DNA of 64,000 nucleotides from Apoda limacodes (taxonomy: Eukaryota; Arthropoda; Insecta; Lepidoptera; Limacodidae): contig OX291548.1 in assembly GCA_946406115.1 (NCBI GenBank), positions 10,466,373-10,530,372 of the forward strand. Direction: 5' to 3'. The notes beneath the pieces are model-generated. The model was not told the DNA's origin, searched no databases, and was given only the letters and a program-made list of their open reading frames with translations. Within the stretch, counting starts at the first letter, position 1; every line of letters starts with the position of its first letter. The position numbers were made by a program, and so were the translations under genes. Shown here in pieces: positions 46,753 through 58,100 of the stretch.

Positions 46753-47606
46753 TAGGGTTCCGTACCCAAAGGGTACAAATGGGACCCTATTACGAGTTCG
46801 CTGTCCATCTGTCCGTCTGTCACCAGGCTGTATCTCCCCAGATGACGATCTCGCTGTCCGGATAGCGAGATTAGTCTCTACGACCTCCCCGAATAGGGCC
46901 TCCCTCCAAACACGACGCCGACGTCCCCGGGTTCGTCGGCGCCCACAAGGATACACTAGGTATCAAAGAGTGCCGGGGCGCTTCTCGCCCCCACTCAATC
47001 GCAACCGTATCCTTCGGGTTCGAGACTCACGCCGGTCGAAGGGACGCCCCCGAGAGCGACAACCCAAACCGAGGCTCCCCCCGCGGGGAGCCCTTGAGCG
47101 TTGGGCGCTATATGGGCTGAGGCTCCTTCAGAGTCTCGCCCCAAAAGTCCGGTGAAGCAGTAACGGCTGCAACAGCCAACTACATAGTCAGCTCAGAAAA
47201 AAAAAAAAAAAAAAAAAAAGGCTGTATCTCATCTCATGAACCGTGATAGTTAGACAGTTGAAATTTTCACAGAAGAATTATTTCTTTTGCTGTTATAACA
47301 ACTAAAAAACAGAATAAAATAAATATTTAGGGGAGCTCCCATACAATAAACGTGATCTTGTTGCTCGTTTTTGCTCGATATTGATAACGGCAACAGGTAG
47401 ATGCTTGAAATATTCATAAAATATTTAGTTATAAATGCACTTTCAAAATAAATATTTAAATTAAAATAAAACAAATATTTAAGGGGGGCTCCCATACAAC
47501 GAACGTGAGTTTTTTGCCGTTTTTATAGATAATGGTACGGAACCCTTCGTTTTCGAGTCGAGTCGTTGTCGAGTTTGACTCGCACTTGACCGGTTTTTTT
47601 TTTAAT
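46753..47606 (+). repeat. GGTTCCGTACC-type repeat carrying a nested retroposon
   Basis: It starts AGGGTTCCGTACCCAAAGGG and ends GAGTTTGACTCGCACTTGAC plus CGG and a T run. The internal AAATATTTA(A)GGGG(G)(A)GCTCCCATACAA block is present twice (near 47322 and 47476). A retroposon (46837-47219) interrupts it. Unlike 42045-42777 it has no 5S module. Confidence 0.75.
46837..47219 (+). mobile_element. Nested poly(A) retroposon with 11-bp target duplication
   Basis: GGCTGTATCTC occurs at 46826-46836 and 47220-47230, and the insert ends in 23 A residues. It is GC-rich and has an open frame of 105 codons to 47155 (Arg-rich, no domain). The last 130 bases (CTTGAGCGTTGGGCGCTATA, CTCCTTCAGAGTCTCG) are shared with 57175-57290, so both come from the same LINE family or a SINE using its tail. 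Confidence 0.85.
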
Positions 47607-47729
47607 ATTTAAAATTCTTTAGCTCATAATTCTACTAACCATCACCATTGATTAATATATAATTAGGACCTTAAATTTATCTACTTCCTAAATTTTATGA
47701 ATATTACAAACTAGTACCATAAGAATCCA

Positions 47730-47975
47730 CAGTTATATTATAAAAGCGAAAGTAACTCTGTCTGTCTGTCTGTCTGTTTGTTACTTCTTTACGCGTAAAC
47801 CGCTGTACCGATTAATATGAAAAAAGGCATGGAGATAGTTTGAGTCCCAGTAAAGGACATAGGCTACTTGAAAACGTCAAGTGTAAGTCGGTTTTTTTTC
47901 TATAATTAAGGTGTTGCCGTTGAAATTCCACACCGATATCCGAATTTGTGGCGGGTGGAACCGCGGCTAAATTTG
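47730..47975 (-). mobile_element. Lep1-like Helitron copy, complete order
   Basis: From left to right: TATATTATAAAAGCGAAAGT, CTGTCTGTCTGTCTG, ACGCGTAAACCGCTGTACCG, GAGTCCCAGTAAAGGACATA, AAATTCCACACCGATATCCG, GGTGGAACCGCGGCTAAA. This is a whole Lep1 in minus orientation. Confidence 0.7.
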
Positions 47976-48206
47976 CCATGGAGAGAGTTTGAGTGCTGAG
48001 GAAGGACATCGGCTAGGAAAATGGTTATTTGAGGCGAATCATAATCAAAACATGCCTTTTGCTGAATTAATAGCGTTAAAAAGGACGGCAGTAATATGTG
48101 AGTGAGAATATAAGGTCATTACTATTTCGTCGAACATAGACCTAAACAGCTAAACTTAGAATTGTCACTACTCTATTTTAAGAAAAACAAAAATATATAT
48201 TATTTT

Positions 48207-48372
48207 AGCTTTTGCTCGCGGTTTCACCCGCCCTAAATTCGGATATCGGTGTAGGATTTCAAGCGCAACTCCTTAATTATAGAAAAAAAACGACTCAAAA
48301 TTAACGTTTCCAAGTAGCCTATGTCCTTCCTCGGGACTCAAACTATTTCCATGCCAAATTACATCTTAATCA
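48207..48372 (+). mobile_element. Lep1-like Helitron fragment
   Basis: TTAGCTTTTGCTCGCGGTTT, ATTCGGATATCGGTGTAGGA and AGCCTATGTCCTTCCTCGGG follow Lep1 order in plus orientation, stopping before the CAGACAGAC block. It lies inverted relative to the copy at 47730-47975. Confidence 0.65.
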
Positions 48373-48624
48373 GTACATTTCGTTTTGATTTGGTTGAATT
48401 TAACCTTAAACCTGTCTTAAAAAATATTTATAAATTCTCAGAGCACATACAGGGGACCTGCTTAGTACCGCTATTTTGTCCCGTCGATATAGTTGAAATA
48501 CTTTTCAGAATTTGGTCAGTAGTCTCGGAAAATATAAGGTCATTGCATAATAACAATATTTTATTAGTCTTTATGTTCTTTCGATTATATAGTTAAATAT
48601 TTCTAATTAATTATTTGATTTCAG

Positions 48625-48800
48625 ATTTCGACCAAAGCAGTGTGACGTTAGATTAGTAGTGAATCTAAGAAAATATTAGTGAAGTGAACTGAACATTGAG
48701 AATCAAAGAAAGAAGTGTAAATATTCGTCAGTAAACATAAATGTAATAGTCATCTTATATTGATGGAAAAATTAAATAAAGATAGCTGTTCATTGCATTT
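48625..48800 (+). other. Candidate terminal 3' exon of gene 1
   Basis: It follows a good acceptor (ending at 48624). AATAAA is at 48775-48780 and a GT-rich stretch (GTTGTGTAAGAGTGT) follows from 48807, as expected around a cleavage site. Confidence 0.35.
48775..48780 (+). terminator. Candidate poly(A) signal of gene 1
   Basis: AATAAA with a downstream GT-rich element, on the gene strand, 2.3 kb after the stop codon. It is plausible only if the 3'-UTR intron is real. Confidence 0.35.
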
Positions 48801-49151
48801 TAGACAGTTGTGTAAGAGTGTATAATCAAAGTACCTACTTAGAATATTATAAGTAAGTCAGCCTTGCAAAAAACAAGCGGCAAAAGAGTGGTGAGGTGGT
48901 GTGGTGGGGTAAAGGACGCTTCCTTCGATATTATATTATATTATCTGTGCCCTAATACTGCATATTAGCCTTACCTAATAATGGTTGACGTAAAGATTAA
49001 GTCACTGGTTAACATGATGTATTGTCTATATACACGTTGTTGCTAGTTATTTGTTTCGTTTTTATAACATCAAGACACCGTAACAACATTTGACAGCCCT
49101 AACCGTATGTTAAGTTTTAATTTCGTTATTAGTCGCCGGTAGGTATGTAAA
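48801..49151. other. Intergenic stretch, nothing recognised
   Basis: GGTGAGGTGGTGTGGTGGGG near 48888 is a G-rich patch. No repeat end is seen. Confidence 0.5.
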
Positions 49152-49484
49152 GGTGCGTTCTATTGACGGCATTGAGAACTATGACATCGCAATGGCATTG
49201 AAATTGTTCTGTTTACCAAATGTAAACAAACAATATGGCCGTTCACTATTTGACAGCGCATCCACTACTCTACCTCCCGACCATGTGCAGCTAATGCGTT
49301 GAATGCGGTCCGGAAGTGACGTCATAGCGCATTCATTTTTGGTCAACAGAACGATCGAATGTACGCATTAGCCAGCGTTGAGCGCAATCAATGCGTATAA
49401 TGCTCGTCAACGTATAACGCCTCTTATATCATCTTAAGGGGTAGTTTGTTGACAATGTTGTTAATGCTGTCAATAGAACGCACC
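49152..49484. mobile_element. 333-bp MITE with an internal ETS-CRE-like motif
   Basis: The ends GGTGCGTTCTATTGAC (49152-49167) and the exact complement (49469-49484) continue as imperfect arms for about 30 bp. No clear target duplication. The interior contains CCGGAAGTGACGTCA (49310-49324), a fused ETS and CRE consensus, and GTTTACCAAATGTAAAC. Confidence 0.65.
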
Positions 49485-51639
49485 CATACTCACCGGGCGG
49501 AGAGCGTCTTAGTACTTTAATATAATTGTGTGTGACTTTAATTAATAGTTTTAATACCTAATTTATTTGTAAGAGATTAGAAATCCAGCAAATTAAGAAG
49601 GGTTACATTATATGTATCTTTTTTTAATTTGATCAGACTAATTACCTAAATGATTTGTAAATATTATCTTTATGAAAAAACAGTTATTCCTCAAAACATT
49701 TTTTGCAGAACCTTCACCGTGATTTATTAAGATTTTGTAGTCTTAAGGAGTTCAACTTATGTATTTAGGCACTTAAAAATATTACAACAACAACAAAAGA
49801 TTACATTAAAAAAATCAAAAAAAATTGTTTACTACAAACTGCAGCAGCCTCTGGTGGCAAGTTATAGCAAAATCGACAACATAAGAATCTTCTCCATTAA
49901 AAATATCTTCATGTGCCTACTTTTACGATGATCGTTCAATTTGTGTCGGAATTTATCGATCTTATCAATTATATATCAATTCCCATTTATATATTACATA
50001 TAGGTAGTATATATACCTTAACATTACAGTATTCCCGAGTTCATCGTTTATTTTTGTGTATTAAATTGTTAAAAAAAATTGATTATAGTGCAAACAATTT
50101 TTCTGACACTTTCACCTTGGTCGTTAGTGTCGTTGTGAGTTCACACCATTTTGATATGGCGACTGTAGTTTTAATTCTAGACCACCGGGTCAGAAAACAC
50201 TTGTTGTTACACTATACCTAAGCGTTTATTTAAAATATTATGTTTTTCAAAAAAAATATTCTATATTTGCGTTTGATCCTTTTTCCATTTTTTAAACAAA
50301 ACAAAGTAGATACCTATCTACCTAGTTCTTTTAAAACATGAAATGTGTAATTGTAAACTAATTATACATTTTTTATTAAAATATCTAAGTAAGTATTACT
50401 AGTAAGTAACTGAACATTTTATGTTAGTTAGTTAGAAATATGCAAAAAGGCGGAATCGAGTCGTGCATGCACGCACGCGCGCGCACGGAAGACAGAATTT
50501 CATTTACTAATATGACAAAATTCTTTATTTATTTCGGCAATTATTCCGTATTTTTCTTACAACCTTTGTTATATTTTCATTTACTGTTAATTGACAGTGA
50601 AACTGCATAAGTATTTGAACTTCACTGATTTTCTCTCTAATTATATTTAAGAATATTAATTTTAATTTTGATGTTACGATAAAAATAAGAACTTTAAAAG
50701 TAGATGTTTTAATAATTTGTAAATATTGTGACTGAACGTAAATAAAAAATATGAATGACGACCGATTAAATACTTTTTATTTTTATTGTTATGTCCTTCT
50801 AGCTGTACTTTTTCGCGGTGGATATAGTTTTAAAGGTTTTCCGATATACATACATACATTTAACACTATTATTTAGAATCCCTGCACTTTGTAACACGCC
50901 TAAGCTATGAAAACTACGTGAAAGGACCACATACAATAGACACAAATATCTGATTCACACGAACACGCACTGCCTGCACGACGTGGAAGACGAAGACACA
51001 GAATAGGACTCTAGTACCTACCTAGTGTATATTTTGTAGAATCTACTATTAAATCGAATTTTTAATGGAAACTAATTTTTCACTTGACTGTCTGTCAGGT
51101 TTTTTTAAAATCAGTACAATTTTCTACAGAAAAGGGTAGTTTCAAATCAGTGTTCAACTGAAATTTACAAACAGTGTTTAATTGACACAAACTGAGCTTG
51201 GTTTTGTTGAATATATACGAGGACGTTGCTGATTTCAAACAATTGGTCATACATTTTGTATTGTTCATCATTCATATTTTTATGAGTTTTGTAAAGATGC
51301 ACATAATTAAATACAATCAGATATATGGATTCTGGGTATGTTTTAAAATTCAAGTAAAATCCAAGACTTAGATTTAGCATAGTATTTTAATATTTAAATT
51401 ATAAAAAATATTAATTTGAGTTTTAACATAAAATTTACATTCCTTTAGTCTCAGCAATTTCTTTGGTAAATCTACAGTTAACAACTAAAGACGTTGAAAC
51501 GTATAAATTATATTGACGTAGCTGAGCATTATTTTTAGGGGAATAGGACGAAGCAGCTTTAGAGCGCAGGAACGAAGGACAATGTCTCTTACCTGATTAC
51601 CTATCCCGCATGAGTAAGTCCATAACAAAATGGCCACCG
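49485..51639. other. Intergenic stretch, no supported gene
   Basis: A purine-pyrimidine alternating run (GCATGCACGCACGCGCGCGC at 50466) could adopt Z-DNA. The 102-codon frame at 49913-50221 has a hydrophobic start but no context or motif. Nothing else is recognised. Confidence 0.45.
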
Positions 51640-51890
51640 ATGGTAGGCCTGATTCACCTGTTATGCTTGGAGTTTCTTTGAAGAATATGTTCGTGAATTT
51701 TACGCGACACTGACAAGGCCCAAAGAATAAGCAAGCTGGAAATGGCAATGTGTAGGGAGCTTATTGGGAACAGTCTCGAGCTATTCGGACTCTGGAATTC
51801 GTGACTAAGATGGACCAATGAACTGAAAAACGTAGCTAGAATAGGCTAGATGAAGGTGTGGTGGCACCCATGCCGTAGACTGGTGCAGGG
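51640..51890 (+). pseudogene. RTE-clade LINE C-terminal relic
   Basis: VMLGVSLKNMF and, in another frame, LRWTNELKNVARIG match the end region of RTE-type proteins, where the order is MLGVSL(R/K)D then RWTDDL.KVAG. Stops and frameshifts intervene. It lies just beyond the 3' end of gene 2, in the opposite direction. Confidence 0.65.
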
Positions 51891-52043
51891 TGATCTCATA
51901 GTGACTAAACTATAAGGTATCAGCATTATGATGGTTTCTTTCTTCCAAATAAAAGAAAGCTGGGATTGTCTTAATATTTGTTCCGTCCCTTGCCCTTATT
52001 TGTTCTTGGTACACCAAAAGTGGATTACAAACATAAGTCAACA

Positions 52044-52195
52044 TTATAGTGACTCGGGGGCAACGTCAGCTCTAGACTTCTTCTTAATTCTAAAATATAA
52101 GAATTCAGCTCCCCAACTAATCGTTGTGAGAATGCTGACGAAGTTCAACACCACAATCGGTACTGCATATGACCCAGAATATTCACGCACGCGAC
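52044..52195 (-). CDS. Gene 2 coding exon 6
   Basis: Residues 497-546: GRVREYSGSYAVPIVVLNFV equals the family's G.(L/I)RD.TGSY block before segment 12, followed by a short basic tail (RIKKKSR) and TAA. The conserved Asp/Thr positions are here Glu and Ser. Confidence 0.85.
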
Positions 52196-55100
52196 CTGGA
52201 AAGTAATACAGAAAACGTTACATTCATGAAACATTCCGTTTAGGCATATAATATTTAATATTTTTAGGGCTCTGTGCCCAAAATGTGCCTTCGGGCGGGC
52301 CTATACGCTGGAAAATTATAAAGTGACAGGTACACATACAAAAACAAGATTTTTCAATATTTTTTGTTTTTGCCCTAAGGTTAGAATGATACTAGCTTTA
52401 AACTAAGAGTGGATACATTCGTGTAATAATAATAAAAATAATCAAAAATAAGTTAACTGCAGATATTAGTTTTCAAAAATAGTATAGAAAATTTATATTA
52501 ATGTACTTACAAGTTCAAAATTACAATAACGAACTAAATCTTGATTGCTAAGAACAAATTATCAGGCATTTTAGCAGATTTTTTAGTATTTTACGCCTGC
52601 GCAGAATTTGATCATTTACGCAGGATTACTACGGGATCCACACAAATAAAGGTTACAAACAGTAAGTGTTCTATGTTATTCTCTGTCCCTTGAGCTATCC
52701 CATTGCCAGATATCAAGTCAACCCGTTCACCCCCGTCACCGATGCAATGCGGAATGAATAGAGCCCCGCAGTTTCATCCGCGAAAAAAAACTTCTAATAA
52801 AAACTCTCCGTTGCGATAAAAATATATTCTTTATTTATCTTCCCTTTTCCCCCAGGCAGCCTATTCAATCAATAGGTTAAGAAAATAACATTTTTAAGAC
52901 GCCCAAAAATCCGCCATTTTATTATTTTATAGTTTTGCTGTACACAGTCAGTGAAACTCGCGCTATGAAAACGAATCTGATGAGGCCGATATGATATGTC
53001 AGCCGTTAAGAAGATGCGAGCGAACATAGGGTCGGACATACCTATAAGTCAAACACATAAGGTCTTTACCCCTTTTAGGTTTTGCCGCAGTCGGGTAATT
53101 ATGATCAGCTGAATCATATTTGACGATTATGTTTTTATACATATATAATTCTACTGTACGTGTGTTTGTCACTGTACTCCTCCTAAACGGCTGTACCGAT
53201 TTGAATGATTTTTTTTTTGTATGCGTTTGGATGGCGCCCTGGATGGTTTACATTCACAAATCAGCCCGGCAGATGGCGCTGCAGTCGATATCATGCAGGA
53301 TTACGTCTGCCCGGTCAGCTAGTGTACCTATATTTCTGCCTGGACATCACACACAGCGCCATCTGGTCTCAAATTAAGCAAGGCATGTATAATTGATATT
53401 AGGCATAGGATACACAAACAAAAAATACATAGAAAACACCCAGCCTCAAGTCAAACAGATTCATTACATAAGCATTTGTCTGTGCCCCTGCACCGAATCG
53501 AACCCGCGCCTCTCGTTTCAGCAGGCAGGTACTACTACTAACTGAACCACTGAGCAGTCACTAACTCATCCATATCCATACTAATATTATGAATGCAAAG
53601 TAGCTCTGTCTGTCTGTCTATTACCTCTTTACATTTAAATCACTGTACCGATTAAGATGAAATAAGAATAAGATGAAAACCGATGAACCGAAGAGTTGCC
53701 GTTGAAATCCTATACGATAACCAAATTAAGGACGGGTGGAACCGCGGGCAGAAGCTAGTAAATAATAAAAGGTGTTTCTTACCTAAAAGGGACCCAACAG
53801 TAATTATGGTTATTCCGTTGAAAAACATCTGAAGTCCAGAAGCAAAGGGTAACCTTTCCAATGGAACATGTGTTGGAACCACAATATTCATGTAAACAGT
53901 CCTCACTCCTTTAGTGACTCCTAACGCTAAAGCCACGAACGCCATTCCAATAAAAGATGAAGTGTATAATATCACTGAAAGAAAGCATAGATATACGTAA
54001 GTAGGTATATACATTTACTGTTAATAAGTTAAGTATTATTTAAGGTTGCGTAGTCAGAGTACAAACCAGAGTATCAGATTCTGTTAAGAATGAATTTGCT
54101 AACGGTTTGTTAAATTTCCGTCATAGGCCGTGTAATATTTTAACAACCCTGTTAATTTTAAACACACATCAGTTAATTCTGTGTCGCAACCCAGCTTTGA
54201 TATTTTTAACTTTGGCGTATTCATCTTCCAAAAACTCTACAACTCTTACATGTCTGCAAATGTTTTGGGTGGCAATTTTCATAGTTTATTAGGTCGAACG
54301 TAGATAATTAGGAGCTAAGAAGCTAATAAACGCACTTTTGTAGACCTTCTCCGAAACTGTTTACTACATTGGAAGACGTGTTTAAGCTCTCACATTGGAA
54401 AGAATATGGAGTAAACATAAATGGCAAGTACATCAAGCACCTTCAAAAACCATCCTGCAATGATACTTTTTCTAAAATCTTCAAGAACTGCGTTTGTTCA
54501 AAATGAATAAAAGGTATACCACTTTTTTAGTGAAGGAAACTTGCATATAACAAAAAGGCTTATCTAAAGTCCTCAATCCGCACCAGGACCGCGTGCCATA
54601 TTTTGTGAGGACAGGCCGTTGTCCTGAAATGTTTTATACTTTTCTAAGTCCCTAGGACTTACGAAGATAGGAAGACCACTCAAATAAAAATGTAAATACA
54701 TTTAAATTTATAAGTTTAAGTTTGACGGTGAATCAAAGTCACAAATATTATATGTATAGTATAAATGAATGTGTTCTTACCAGTCCTTATAAAGCAAGAT
54801 ATTAGTAAACTAGCTGCATACATAACTCTTGGTGATTTGTTGCACCACTCCCCGATGAATGGAGACACAAATCGAAATAGTGTGTCTGAAAATCCAATTA
54901 TTGCCATCAACTTTGCTATGTCTTCTATTTCAAATTGAAACATATCATAAAGAATTATTGGAAGTAGGAGGGAAAAGTTTACTTCTACACAAGAAGCCAT
55001 CGATAATCCAAATAAAATATTAACAAATACAGGATCGGATAGTAACTTCAAATCGAAGAATGTGATAATATTTCCAATTAATCTCCTCCAAATGCTTTGA

Positions 55101-58100
55101 TCCTTCTCTAAATTTGGTTCTTGTTCTTTAGTTTCAAGTTTTCTACTGTCGACGTTTTCATTGAAAATATTATATGAGCTATTTAAGTTAAATTCCTGTG
55201 ATTCCCACCATTTATATTTTGATCCCGTTAAAACTTCCCCAGAAGTTTTTACACGTAAGTCTGGTTGTGAAACTGAATTTGGTGCTTGTAGTTTTGTAGT
55301 ATTTACCAGAGATCTCATTGACAAACTCTTTGATGTTGGTACGCCATTCGCTTTCAGTATATCAACTTCTGGCAAAGAATTTAACCCTGAAACATTTAAA
55401 AACGATTATCAATTAATTTAATTAATTTACTAAAGTCAGATGATTATCAACAAACATATTAACAGGACAAAGAGTATCTCACCGTTCTGCTGTGGTGTTA
55501 TTCCACTGATACCGTTATTTAATTCGACACTAGCGTCATTTAAAGGCTGCAATTCATCGATAACTGAAGGCGTTTTTAAGTACCATTTTGCTGGCCTAAG
55601 TAAGCAAGCAGCTACAAGCGAATGAAGACAAAGTGCTCCCAAAATTAGCACTGCATATCGCCATCCATAAGAACAAATTAAAAAACTCATAAGTAATGGC
55701 ATGTATATGGCTCCTAAGCCAGTGATTGACATGCCAAGACCAATGGCTCGCCCCCTTTTTTCCTTGAAATATGAATTTATTGCTAATGAGAAAGCTGCCA
55801 TTACCGAGGCGATTCCCATTGCTGTAAAAAAAAAATTAAAGTCGTAATGTTCGGAATGATTTTGTTTATATATAAATAAAAACAAATAAAGACATACAAT
55901 TTATAATACTGTAAGATAAAAAGAAGACCCAGAAACTGGAAGCAGCAGCAGTTAACATTAATCCTCCAGCTATACATATGGCTCCAAAAACTGCAACTTT
56001 TCGATATCCAAAACGTCGTAAAACAGGACCTCCGAAGAATGAAAGCAGCATCCCAATGCCATGGTTAAGGGTTATCACGATTGCCGCTTGAGTATGGCTC
56101 AACCCAGTATCGGTAAATGCCTCTTTGATCACTAAACCAAATCCAGCAATAAGAGGAAGCACAACGACCTAAAATTATTGTAAAGAATTTTATTTATTTA
56201 TTTATATTCTTTATTGAACACCGAAAGTGAACAAAAGGTGGACGTAATGCTAAAATCACTTTCTACCAGTCACAAAAGTACAAATGTTCAAGAAAAATTG
56301 TCGGTAGGTGCAAACGAAAAAAGATATTTACCTATACATAATACCTGCGTATTATGTACATTAAATTCTTAACAACATAAATACATATATAAATTGTTTT
56401 TTGACATTTGAAATTTTATTTTTTTCTTGCTTATATACAGAGATGTGTAAAAACCCTCTTACTGGTTTGTGATAAGCTATTTAAATATAAAATTATACTA
56501 AGCTAACCAAATCTTTATTTTTTGAACATTTGCCGTGCTTTTGCAGCACTTCTAAAATCTTAACTGAAATATTAAAAATATATCTGTACGTATAAAAATG
56601 TCCTATCGCTTACCCAGGGCGATCGTTTTTCTAACTTAGCTTTTGATACCTATCCCAGTATGTTTACAATTTTCTACCGTTTATGAACAGATAGATCCAG
56701 AAATTAAAGGTTTGTAGGATATATATCCTGAGTACGGGTTAGGCTGTGTTAGGACTATATCCCTAAGTAATCCCACTACAATACACTTATAACAGGGTTA
56801 GGCAACGACCAAAGATTTCCACTTGCTCCGATTCTCACACACTTATGTTGCTTAGTTAACACGCATCAATACTTTATAATCGATTCTTGATATCACCTTT
56901 TCTACGAACAGACTCAATTTAATCGAGATACGTTCGCCGACATCCTATAATTTTAAAATAAAATGTCTTCTATACATACTAGTATATGCTAGCGTCGTCT
57001 ATGCGTTGTCTATACGCAACCTCTTCAAATTTTAGACCCTCCAAAACCACTTCCTCAGAGCGGCCTCCGGAGCCTCCTGGTACGTCCGTAATGCGGACCT
57101 ACACAGGGACTTCGAGCTCCCCACGATTCCACAATATCTTAAAGAACAGGCAGTCCCCTTTTTTGAGCCCGTGGGGAGCTCTTGAGCGTTGGGCGCTATA
57201 TGGGCTGAGACTCCTTCAGAGTCTCGACCCAAAAGCCCGGTGGAGCAGTAATGGCTACATCAGCCAACTGCATAGACAGTCAGAAAAAAAAAGTCTTCTA
57301 TACCCTAGTAATTAATAAATTATCTTGCTTAAACAGAAAATTGAGTAGTTATAAAAAAAATCGGACTCGCGCACGAATGGTTCCGTACCATTATCTATAA
57401 AAACGGCAAAAAAATCACGTTTGTTGTATGGGAGCCCCCTTAAATATTTATTTTATTCTGTTTTTTAGTATTTTTTGTTATAGCGGCAACAGAAATACAT
57501 CTTCTGTGAAAATTTAAACTATCAAGGTTCATAAGATACAGCCTGGTGACAGACGGACGAACGGACAGCGGAGTCTTAGTAATAGGGTTCCGCTAATTAC
57601 CCTTTGGGTACGGAACCCTAAAAAACTAATAACGCAGTTTAAACACACTCTTTAGATATTTCTTTTATTGTACTAAGTGTACTGAAGTTAGCAACCTTAC
57701 AATCTACAAATTATGTTCTAGATCACAGATTATATAATACTATACTAGTATTCTAGATGGAATCCTAAATAATGGAAAATTTTAATTTGTTAAGCGGTCA
57801 CTGTGGCTTATGGACGCTTGTTACACCAGAGGCACCACTCGCGCGTTGCTGACCCTTCAAAAATCTAATAACTTCTTTCTTGAAGAACGCCATACTGTAG
57901 TCCTTAGAGAAAACTTTGGCAGGGAGCTCAAGTGTTTGCGGGAGGAAGTTTCTATGAAACCGAAATGTACGCGACCATTTAGGTCCTGAAGTGTTCAATT
58001 CGTTGGGCGAGATCAGATTAGCATTTCATAAGATTTTTAAGTAATTAGGCTAGACAAGATTAGCATTTCAGATTGATTTTTAATTCATTGCGCGAGATTA

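Larger units (their letters stand above)
46468..48624 (+). other. Possible 3'-UTR intron of gene 1
   Basis: GTAAAG at 46468 and the acceptor TTATTTGATTTCAG ending at 48624 could bracket an intron made almost entirely of repeats. No AATAAA lies between 46431 and 46750. Speculative. Confidence 0.3.
52196..53782 (-). other. Intron 5 of gene 2 with repeats
   Basis: 52266-52330 (AGGGCTCTGTGCCC) is a piece of the GGTTCCGTACC-type repeat. 53140-53400 has CTAAACGGCTGTACCGATTT and two CAG(AT)(G)GCGC-type blocks, probably an unnamed repeat. The SINE and Lep1 pieces are listed separately. Confidence 0.5.

Noticed and set aside
51928..52206. 92-codon plus-strand ORF
   Set aside because: It overlaps the last exon of the transporter gene on the opposite strand and is its shadow.
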